27,647 nucleotides of DNA from Acidobacteriota bacterium. Its GTDB lineage: Bacteria; Acidobacteriota; Blastocatellia; RBC074. The stretch is taken from the NCBI GenBank assembly GCA_016710075.1, contig JADJLO010000008.1, positions 1-27,647 on the forward strand, read 5' to 3'. Positions 20,742-27,647 of the stretch are shown one piece after another. Under the pieces are notes generated by a model that saw only the letters and a list, made by a program, of their open reading frames with translations, searched no databases and had not been told where the DNA came from. Both the position numbers and the translations under genes were made by a program. Positions within the stretch are counted from its first letter, which is position 1; every line of letters begins with the position of its first letter.

Positions 20742-21237
20742 ACTGACGGATGATCCCACACGCAGAAGCTTGGCGATTTGCTCAGAGAGTGAGTGTCAGG
20801 CGGTCTCCGGCATCCAGTCGAATCTTCTTTTAATGACTGATGTTACGTACGGAATATTCTTTATTTTGATTTGACTAGCCCACAAGTGCGCGAAGCGGGT
20901 GGCAGCATGTAGCCAGGGTTCCGCTCGGCTTCGCCTCGCTCCACCCTGGGCTACATGCTGTCGCCGGCTTCGGCGGCTGTTTGAATTGCTTTAAAAGAAC
21001 GTGTCAAACCGATTCAGAAATACTTATTTGCGTAACATCAGTTAATGAGAACGATCTCTGCAAATTGCCGCGGGCGCTTTTCAAGCCCTTCAAGCTTCGA
21101 AGTCGCGTATTCCACCTTCTCACAGGTCAGTCAGGATTTTTTACGGCAACGAATCGAGTCGTTTTCTGATTACCAGGCAGGAGAAGGCTGCCCAAAGCAG
21201 CCTTCGCCTCGAAGTCGTCAAGAAAATCCAGTTGCTG
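20742..21237. repeat. Intergenic spacer with nested inverted repeats
   Basis: No gene is seen between the HEAT-repeat lipoprotein and the convergent small secreted protein. An outer exact 12-bp inverted pair, ACTGATGTTACG at 20836-20847 and CGTAACATCAGT at 21031-21042, flanks an inner hairpin at 20903-20960. The hairpin arms CAGCATGTAGCC-AGGGT and ACCCTGGGCTACATGCTG pair over 17 bp with one bulge, and the loop TCCGCTCGGCTTCGCCTCGC is GC-rich. A small hairpin CGCCGGCTTCGGCG follows at about 20962-20975. A third, partial outer-arm copy TTAATGACTGATAC lies at 21757-21770. Confidence 0.8.
21181..21209 (-). terminator. Hairpin downstream of the small secreted protein
   Basis: AAGGCTGC and GCAGCCTT (about 21185-21205) form an 8-bp GC-rich stem with a 5-base loop (CCAAA on the plus strand). 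It lies roughly 30-50 bases beyond the likely stop of the minus-strand gene and is a plausible factor-independent terminator, although no long T-run follows. Confidence 0.5.
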
Positions 21238-21655
21238 TCATTCACCGGGACTTCGTCCGGATTCTCCTTCTTGGCAGCCTTGGCCGCTTTCTTTTCGAGA
21301 CTCGACTTTATCGAGCTTGAGGACGGTGTCGCTCGACCCATCCCAGATCCTCGCAAGAAAATACTGATCTCCATAACGGTGGAAGACCAGTTTTGATTTC
21401 GGCTTGTCGGTCATCTTGGACTTGATGACTGTGAAGTTCCTGGCCTTGCCTTTCTTAGCGCTGCGAATCACCATTGTCCCGGCATCGTTGACCGACTCGA
21501 TGATGTAATCGCCACTTAGGAAACACTTTTACCGACATAAAATCGAACGGAACGTCCGCTTTGATCCTCATGGCGAATGGAACCGCTGAAGTCGTCACAA
21601 CCATGGCAATCACAAAACCTAAAGCGATAAACAGACTGGAGAGTTGTCTTCTCAT
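21238..21655 (-). CDS. Small secreted protein of an acidobacterial family (frameshifted)
   Basis: ATG at 21655 gives MRRQLSSLFIALGFVIAMVV, a signal peptide ending near TTSAVPFA. The mature part reads IKADVPFDFMSVKVFP, then (after removing one A near 21517) SGDYIIESVNDAGTMVIRSA, SKLVFHRYGDQYFLARIWDG and a Lys-rich tail. The ADVPFDF, GDY-I-, -VFHRYGDQYFL pattern is that of a short secreted protein family found in many copies in Acidobacteriota; its function is unknown. Near 21297 a further indel may switch the tail to LEKKAAKAAKKENPDEVPV, which fits the charged family C-terminus better, so the true stop may differ from 21238. It is divergent from the CoA-transferase and convergent with the HEAT-repeat gene. 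Confidence 0.75.
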
Positions 21656-21819
21656 ATTCCTCTATTGTTTGTTAATGAACTTTGGCTGATAGTTTCGCTT
21701 TGATGGATTACCTGCGCGCAGTTTTATCCAAACCTGGATTTAATGCAAACTATTTATTAATGACTGATACTGTTGGCGAATTCATTCGATGCACGATTGT
21801 CAGGAATTGCAGAATGATC

Positions 21820-21864
21820 AAACGAGATGGAGCGCAGGCGGGACACCTGCGCTCCAACTCGTTT
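21820..21864. repeat. 19-bp inverted repeat with GCAGGCGGGACACCTGC core
   Basis: AAACGAGATGGAGCGCAGG (21820-21838) and CCTGCGCTCCAACTCGTTT (21846-21864) are reverse complements except for one mismatch, around the loop CGGGACA. The core belongs to the same dispersed palindrome as those at 1814-1907 and 11529-11549, but here the stem extends much further. It lies 32 bases before the CoA-transferase start, inside its leader. Confidence 0.85.
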
Positions 21865-21895
21865 GGCAATGATTCCGCTAATCAAGAGGATATAG

Positions 21896-23128
21896 ATGCG
21901 AGACGATGATATTGCTGATGAAACGGCCGCAGCCCTCAAAGGAGTTCGCGTGCTCGACTTCTCACACGCCCTTGCCGGGCCGTACTGCACACTGGTGCTG
22001 GCCGAGTTCGGAGCCGATGTTTACAAACTGGAGTCGCCTCAGGGCGGTGATATGGGTCGCGGCTGGGGACCGCCGTTTACCAGGGACGATTCGTCTTACT
22101 TTTGAGCCTCAATCGCGGCAAATACGGCATCTCGATCGATCTCAAACGGCGTGAAGGAATCGATCTGTGTTTAAAGCTGATCGAAAAAGATGGACGTACT
22201 GATTGGCTTTTCCGCCCCGGGACTCTGGATCGTTTGGGCCTCGGCCACAATGCGGTCCGCGAGATACCCCGGCCTCGTTTATTGCTCGATATCGGGATAT
22301 GGCGAGGATGGGCCATCACGCAACAAGCAGCCATGGATCTGGTAGTTCAATGCTCCAGCGGACTCGTCAACTTATGAAGCCGGAACTGAATCCGGCGAGC
22401 AGGTGCGCAGCGGATACTCCGTGGCTGACGTCACGGCCAGAATGTTTGCCGTCATCGGAATCCTATCGGCGCTCAGGTATCGTGATCAGACGGGGATGGG
22501 ACAATTCGTTGATGTCTCGATGTACGATGCCCCTCATCTCGGCAATGAGTTCGAACTATCATGAACTTCCTTGGCTCAGGTATCGATCGAAACCGATGGG
22601 AACGGCATTTTACGACAAACTCGTTCCTTACCGCGTCTTTGACGGCAAGGACAAGCTTCTCGATTGCGATTGGAAGTGAAAAACTCTGGTCCGCCTTCTG
22701 CGGAGAGTATCGAACGACCCGATCTCCGAATCCCATACGGATTACGCCACCAATGCCGATCGCGTCAGAAACAGGAAGATTCTTGAGCCGATGATCGCAG
22801 CCATCTTTCGCGAACAGCCTGCCGCCTACTGGATCGAAAAAACTGCATTCAGCGGGGGATTCCTTGCTCACTCGTCAGAAATTTCAAGGAGGTCATCGAG
22901 GCCTCAATCGGCCGTTCGCGAGCTGTTCCCGACACTGGTGCATCCGAAAGCCGGACCTTTAAAGTGCTGGCGCTCCGGTCAAGTTCTCATTGACTCCAAG
23001 CCGAACAGGAGATGCCCCGCTCAATGATCGGACAACCCCACACCAGCCTTGTCCTTCGCAATCTCCTCAACATCGATCAACTATCAATCGATAAAATGAT
23101 CGAGAAAATCATATTGAATGCAGAATGA
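21896..23128 (+). CDS. Class III CoA-transferase (CaiB/BaiF/formyl-CoA transferase family; frameshifted)
   Basis: About 410 residues. ATG follows AGAGGAT. The N-terminus ALKGVRVLDFSHALAGPYCT, LAEFGADVYKLESPQGGDMG and LNRGKYGISIDLKRREGIDL is diagnostic of family III CoA-transferases, followed by FRPGTLDRLGLG. The catalytic Asp lies in GYSVADVTA, before ILSALRYRDQTGMGQFVDVS and MYDAP. The enzyme moves CoA between carboxylic acids; substrates cannot be named. Indels occur near 22100, 22190-22270, 22370, 22520 and 22680-22790. The last codons (…NAE, stop) come from the start of the GAATGCA heptamer repeat. It is convergent with the saccharopine-dehydrogenase-like gene. Confidence 0.88.
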
Positions 23129-23400
23129 AGAATGGGGAATGCAAATTAAGAATGAAGAAATGCAGAATGAAAAGTGGTGCGAATGTGCATTTTTGATTTA
23201 ATGATAAAGTAAGACTCGGCTACTTTAACGGCTTGAATCAATGGTTGCGATTCCCCATTCATCATTCCGCATTCTTCATTCTTAATTCTTAATTCTGCAT
23301 TCCTATTCATCATTCGCGCATTCTTCATTCTTAATTCTTAATTCTGCATTTCCCTATTTCATCATTCTGCATTCTTAATTCTCTCCATTCTTCTTTCTAT
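23117..23400. repeat. Heptamer-periodic GAATGCA/TTAATTC inverted and tandem repeat array
   Basis: The left part (23117-23176) is built of GAATGCA, GAATGAA, GAATGGG and similar 7-base units. After a non-repetitive 75-base centre, the right part (about 23250-23397) is built of the complementary units TTAATTC, TGCATTC, TTCATTC. The right part contains a 34-base exact direct repeat (23268-23301 and 23317-23350; starts CGCATTCTTCATTCTTAATT) with a 49-base period and a third partial copy. The two sides can pair as a large hairpin between convergent genes. The spacer is otherwise empty. Confidence 0.88.
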
Positions 23401-24629
23401 TTTATCTCCGATAATCATGCCGGCTTTGCGCAGTCTGTCGGCGAGGAGATCGCCAGCCCGGTTGCGGGGTGAGGATGCCGCCTCAGGTCGGGCCTCCGGG
23501 CAGATTGCCGGTATCGAGAAGGCGCCAGCGCCGATTCGCAGAGGAACTTCACGGTAGCGCGATTTCCAGGGTCTCCCTGATCGCGGATCTCACCGCGGAC
23601 CTTGCGACCGTCTTCCGCCGTGCCGATGAGTTCGCATTTGAACCAGCCTGAGTTCATGGTCTGTTCCGAAGGTCCGCTGCCCGGTTTCGGCATGAGAGTC
23701 TTCATCAGGTAACGAACGGGCGTCTGCTGAACCAATTCGAAAGCAGCCATGCAGGCGGTGAATACCGTAGCCTCCGCCCACTAGCATCCCGCTAGATTTG
23801 AGATACTCCTGATGATGGAAATCCGCCCCATACAGATCATTACCACCGATTGAAAAGAGCCGCACTGCGTCGCACCACTCGAAGTATTTATCGGCCCCAC
23901 ATGACAAAAGGCGCAACACCAGTTCTCCATCGACGAGTCCGTATCAAGAAACTGAAGAGGGTCTGATTGCTTTCGAAGGTTCGTCCTTTGAGCAACTTCC
24001 GGGAGGTTAAGCAGAAAGAAAGGTTCTTTAGCCCGGGTTATCTGGCCGCTTTCGTGCATTTGTTGAACATAGTAGCCAGAGTGCCGCCATTGATGCCGCC
24101 ATACATCCTGAAGAATGATTTGGCCTCTTTGCATTTCAGGCCATTGAGACGATGATGTGTCGTGCGACCAGATATGATCAAGATCCACGAAGGCATAAGA
24201 ATCGAAGCCGCAGAACGGGATGATTCTCGTTCCGTCGGCGGCGGCTTTCTGTTTGATGCGGTCGATCAGATCGCGGACCCACGGAGTCTCTCCGGTGATG
24301 TCGACATAGCTGAGTCGAACTTGACGCAGGCTTCGACAATCCCGGTGCCGTATAAGCACAAACGGCCCCGCGGTTGTCAGCAGGACTCTGGTGCGCGAGA
24401 CGATGGCATGGATGGCCCCGCATCAATCGTGACTTTCAACCGCGGGGATATCGACATTACTTCGCCGCACCTCCGACCTCATCCGAACCGCTTCGAGCTT
24501 CTGCCGGTTGCCCGGCAATCGCCAGCGTATTCGCCGCACTGCGGAGTGCCTGGCAAAATATTCGACAGTCTGCTTTCCAGTAAACCCGCTCGCTCCGAAA
24601 GATCTACATCATAATCTCGTTCCCGGCAT
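23362..24629 (-). CDS. Saccharopine dehydrogenase-like NADP-binding reductase (trans-acting enoyl reductase type; frameshifted)
   Basis: About 420 residues. ATG at 24629 (MPG...) follows CTGGAGAA. The Rossmann motif is readable as FGASGFTGKQTVEYFARHSA, then SAYVDITGETPWVRDLIDRI (seen as LSYVDITGETPWVRDLID), HGTRIIPFCGFDS-type sequence, and later GGNDLYGADFHHQEYLKSSG, TACMAAFELVQQTPVRYLM, NSGWFKCELIGTAEDGRKVR and TPATGLGDLLADRLRKAG. GASGFTG, YVDITGE and GFDS are typical of the saccharopine dehydrogenase/enoyl reductase group that acts on lipids or polyketides; the substrate is unknown. Indels are common. The tail RIKNAE and the TGA come from the TTCATTCTGCATTC repeat, so this gene and the convergent CoA-transferase both end in NAE. 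Confidence 0.82.
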
Positions 24630-24662
24630 ATTGTTCTCCAGTGTTTTTGGGGATGCCATCGG

Positions 24663-24712
24663 TTTTAAAGTTTCATCTTAAAGTTCAAGGAGTTTACGCG
24701 TTTCAGAGTTCC
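24663..24712. repeat. AAGTTTA-type degenerate heptamer repeat
   Basis: TTTTAAAGTTTCATCTTAAA followed by GTTCAAGGAGTTTACGCG and TTTCAGAGTTCC shows the same NAGTTTN words at roughly 7-base spacing as the elements at 1736-1790 and 2010-2037. It lies in the divergent spacer between the reductase and the molybdenum hydroxylase, apparently as one arm only. Confidence 0.5.
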
Positions 24713-24773
24713 AGCTTCAAGGACTAACATAAAAATCAAACTCCAGCGTGGACTCTTGCTGGTTTGTACATCT

Positions 24774-24801
24774 TTGTTTAATCACTATTTATGGTTATGA
24801 T
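24774..24801 (+). promoter_or_regulatory. Possible sigma-70 promoter for the molybdenum hydroxylase genes
   Basis: TTGTTT (24774-24779) and TATGAT (24796-24801) are separated by 16 bases and lie about 50 bases before the ATG at 24850. TATGAT matches the -10 consensus at five of six positions; TTGTTT is a weaker -35. The assignment is by position and consensus only. Confidence 0.3.
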
Positions 24802-24849
24802 AGCAACTTCTGCAAGACCAACAGAATCATCATAACCCGGGGAAAAGAA

Positions 24850-25296
24850 ATGATCACTTGAAGGTAAATGGGGTCAATCTCAGGTTTGGCGGCGATCCTG
24901 ATATACTATTGTTATGGTTCCTGCGCGACCTGCTGCGGTTGACTGGGACGAAGCATGGTTGCGGGGCGGGCTTGTACGACGCACTGCCGTACACATCAAT
25001 GGCTCAGCAACGCGGAGCTGCCTGACACCAATATCGAGCACTGCGGGCAAGATGTCATGACCATCGAAAGGCCTGAGTCCGGCAGAGTACGCACCACATG
25101 CCAGCAGGCATGGAAACGGGTTTGAATGCACCTCAGTGCGGATATTGTCAGTCGGGGCAGATCATGCAGGCTGCGGCGCTGCTCGAAGCAGAAACCCAAA
25201 GCCGACGATGCCGACATCGACGAAGTGATGAAGGCATCATTTGCGTTGCAGACATATCAGCGCATCCGGCAGGCGATCAAACTTGCCACGGGGTGA
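24850..25296 (+). CDS. 2Fe-2S subunit of a molybdenum hydroxylase (isoquinoline 1-oxidoreductase alpha type; frameshifted)
   Basis: About 150 residues. ATG follows GGGGAAAAG. The readable pieces are LKVNGVNLRFGGDPD, LLWFLRDLLRLTGTKHGCGA (plant-type 2Fe-2S start, CxxxxC region damaged by indels near 24975-24995), VHINGSATRSCLTP, and QCGYCQSGQIMQAAALLE (second cluster motif), with DADIDEVMKASFALQTYQRI at the C-terminus. The subunit carries two 2Fe-2S clusters that pass electrons from the molybdenum site to an acceptor. It overlaps no gene; the large subunit starts 4 bases after its stop, so the two are translated together. Related enzymes hydroxylate N-heterocycles or oxidise aldehydes. Confidence 0.87.
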
Positions 25297-25300
25297 AATA

Positions 25301-27580
25301 ATGAACAAGTTGAACTGGTTGGTATTCGCAATTTTTAGGAGGCGTCTTACCTCACGCCGGGGCATTCGTAGCGGCGCGAGGTACTTCCATTTGATGCTCT
25401 GGCGGCGGGCGAATCCATGAACCGGCTGCCGCCGCGTGGAATCCAAGTGTCTATCTCTCGGGCTTGAACCCGACGGAAGAGTGATCGTCATTTTTCATCG
25501 GTCCGAAGATAGGAACGGGAATCAGAACTTTATGTGCTGGCAGTCCTGGCCGATGAACTCTGAAGCCGACTGGGCAAGGGTAGAATCGAACAGGCATTGG
25601 GCGACGCCGTACGGTTCGCGACTACCGACGGCTCCTGTAGATTCGCGATTTTTATGACGCCATGCGCGAAGCCGGCGCAACGGCCCGCCAGATGATGGTT
25701 CGAGCGGCCGCGACACGGTAGGGAGTCCCCGCAAATGAATGCAAGGCGCAAATCATCAAGTGGTACACGCGAGCAGCAACCGTAAGATCGGCTGGGCGAT
25801 CTCGTCGCGCTGCCGCCAAACAGCCCATGCCAGGAAAGATGACTTCAATACCAAATCGCCTGCCGAGGTTCCGATACATCAGCAAGGAGATGCCAGTCAT
25901 CGACCGTGACCAGATCGTCAATGGCAAGGGGATTTACGGTATCGATGCAAACATGCCGGGATGGTCCATGCCTCGATCGAACATCCTCCCGTGGTCGGCG
26001 GAAAGAAGTAAAGAGCCTGGACGATCGGGAAAGCCTCAAGGTCAAGGGCGTCCTGAAAACGGTAATGATCGACACGTTCAAAGCCGCCTCTCTCTTCCAG
26101 CCTCGGCGGAGTAGCCGTCGTAAAGAAAATACACTGGGCTGCAATGCGAGACGCAACAAGCTCAAGAGTCACCTGGAAGCCGGCGAGAATGCGAGCTACA
26201 ATTCGGACGCATACAAAGAAGGCACTGCAGGAGACGGCGCGTAAACCATGCGAAGTCGCGCGCAATCTCGGCAATGTCGATGCCGAATTCGCCAGGGGCG
26301 GCAGAACGCACGAAGCCGAATCTTGTGCCGCATCTGGCGCATGCTCCGATGGAGCCACCTGCGGCCGTGGCCGGAATTCAAAGACGGTCGCGTGGTCATT
26401 GCATCCTGCGACTCAGAACCCGCAGGCGGTGCAGGACGCAGTCTCCAAAGCCCTAGGCATGGGCGAGAAAAATGTCGAATGCCACATGCTTGCGCTGCTA
26501 GGCGGAGGATTCAGGCAAAATCCAAGCCAGACTATGTCGCCGAAGCCGCGTTGCTCTCAAAATCCACATCGGGCAAGCCGGTCAAAGTGACGTGGACTCG
26601 CGAGGACGACGTGCGCTTCGATTATTATCGCGCAGTGGCGGCCATGTAATCTGAAAGCCTCGGTCGATGAAAAGGGCCGCCCGACAGCATAAGCTGGAGC
26701 GCGCAGCGTCTTCGAAGCCTGATGGCCGTGTTTAACCCGCGGCCAACGAAGGCTCTGCGGGCGAACAAGGAATGGGCTGGACCGATATGCCGATAGGATA
26801 TTCCCAACATCAGGGCTACGAAAATGGTCAGGCCGAAGCGCACACGATCCGCATCGGCTGGCTGCGTTCAGTAGCCAACATCTATCATAAATTTCGGAAT
26901 CCATTCCTTCGTCGACGGAGCTTGCTCCAGCTGTCGAAAGCGCGATCGAGTCGAATATCTGCTGGATGTTCTCGGTCAACCGCGCAAGATCGATCTCAAG
27001 GCGCAGGGTGCGAACTATCAGAACTACGGTAAATCGCTCGACCTGTTCCCTGTCGACACCGGCCGGCTGCACCACGTCATCAAGCTCACCCAGCCGAAAA
27101 ATCCGGATGGGCCAACGGAAGCCCTCCAAGGAGTCATGCGTGGGGCATCGCAGCTCACCGCAGCTTTTTGACCTACGTCGCCGCGGTAGTCGGAGTCTGA
27201 GTCGATGATCGAGGAAAGATCTCCATTCCGCGCGTCGACATTGCCGTCGACAATAAGCGGGGTGATCAATCCCGACCGCCGTCAGATCACGGTTAGAGGA
27301 GGTTCCGTTTCGGAACTTCGGTGGCGCTGATGGGAGAAATCACCGCGGCCAATGGAGAAATCAACAGGCCAACTTCGACGGTTATCCAGTGGCAGGATAA
27401 AGACGAGGCTCCGCGAGCGACCAGAAATGTCCATATGGTCTCGAGCGATGCTCCATAAACTTGGGTGTCAGCGGGCCGGTGCCTCCAATTCCGCCGGCCA
27501 TCTGCAACGCCATCTTCGCGGCTACAGGCAAACGCATCCGCGAGCTGCCGATCAAGAAGCATAAGCTGGGTGTAAAGTGA
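25301..27580 (+). CDS. Molybdopterin-binding subunit of a molybdenum hydroxylase (isoquinoline 1-oxidoreductase beta/aldehyde oxidase type; frameshifted)
   Basis: About 750 residues. ATG is 4 bases after the small subunit. An RRR-L motif and GAFV-AARGTS near residues 13-35 suggest a Tat signal, fitting a periplasmic enzyme. Later pieces are MNRLPPRG, DGRVIVI-HRSE, AVLADE-EADWARV, FRYISKEMPVIDRDQIVNGK, GIYGIDANMPG, KVKGVLKTVMIDTFKAA, HLAHAPMEPPAAVA, QNPQAVQDAVSKALGMGEKN, SKSTSGKPVKVTWTREDDVR and PPAICNAIFAATGKRIRELP. This is the order of the IorB-type large subunit with its Mo-cofactor loops (the GGGFG loop is readable around LLGGGFRQ). The substrate is not deducible. Indels are very frequent. 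A possible terminator follows the stop. Confidence 0.87.
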
Positions 27581-27589
27581 GTCCTAAAT

Positions 27590-27634
27590 AGACGGGAAAT
27601 CCAGGTGGGTGGATTGAGCGACCTTTTCCCGTCT
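27590..27634 (+). terminator. Possible rho-independent terminator after the molybdenum hydroxylase
   Basis: AGACGGGAAA (27590-27599) and TTTCCCGTCT (27625-27634) are exact 10-bp complements with a 25-base loop, starting 9 bases after the stop, followed by TGCGTTTTAT. The long loop is unusual, but position and T-rich tail fit a terminator. Confidence 0.6.
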
Positions 27635-27647
27635 TGCGTTTTATCGG

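Noticed and set aside
20903..20960. Rho-independent terminator for the HEAT-repeat gene
   Set aside because: The hairpin is 160 bases past the stop, has a 22-base GC-rich loop and no T-run. It fits a dispersed palindrome better.
23250..23400. CRISPR-like array from the repeated CATTCTTAATTC units
   Set aside because: Units are 7 bases, continuous and without unique spacers; the 49-base period is itself made of repeats. No cas gene is nearby.

Overview
The window looks like a chromosomal stretch of an uncultivated soil-type bacterium, most likely an Acidobacteriota. The reasons are the gene families present: a secreted BNR/sortilin-like repeat protein, cytochrome c-PHM copper monooxygenase fusions, a small secreted protein of an acidobacterial type, a large HEAT-repeat lipoprotein, and a PVA-dehydrogenase-like quinoprotein. 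Many different palindromic repeats sit between the genes. This placement is inferred from family content; no rRNA, tRNA, plasmid, phage or CRISPR feature was seen. Most genes are interrupted by single-base indels (and at least one nonsense change) while protein similarity continues across the breaks. This looks more like uncorrected long-read sequence than real decay. Breaks are dense at about 1-7,170 and 21,900-27,600 and sparse at 12,500-17,000.

Layout. 1-1,711 (-): 5' part of a BNR-repeat secreted protein, running off the left edge. 1,712-2,073: repeat-rich spacer. 2,074-11,028 (+): F420-type luciferase-like oxidoreductase, cytochrome/PQQ beta-propeller dehydrogenase, then a tightly packed set of ThDP enzyme, 153-aa unknown protein and cytochrome c, then two tandem cytochrome c-PHM copper proteins ending at a 14-bp perfect hairpin. 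11,088-11,579 (+): small secreted protein whose 3' end is replaced by a palindromic repeat, convergent with a secreted VOC-domain protein (-). 12,581-13,903 (+): DUF4197 protein and a small membrane protein, convergent with a prolyl-oligopeptidase-family peptidase (14,000-16,975, -) across a terminator hairpin. 17,293-20,741 (+): about 1,150-aa HEAT-repeat lipoprotein. 20,742-21,237: repeat spacer. 21,238-21,655 (-): small secreted protein. 21,896-23,128 (+): class III CoA-transferase, convergent with a saccharopine-dehydrogenase-like reductase (23,362-24,629, -) across an array of 7-nt-periodic repeats. 24,850-27,580 (+): two-subunit molybdenum hydroxylase of the isoquinoline 1-oxidoreductase type.

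Functionally the window is rich in periplasmic redox enzymes (PQQ, heme c, copper, Mo/2Fe-2S) that plausibly feed electrons from organic substrates to the respiratory chain, plus secreted peptidase and surface proteins. I found no clear defence or mobile-element system. The most distinctive signal is the intergenic DNA. At least four unrelated families of inverted repeats sit at gene 3' ends. In several cases the repeat supplies the stop codon and last residues of the gene, and in one family the two arms of each element vary together.
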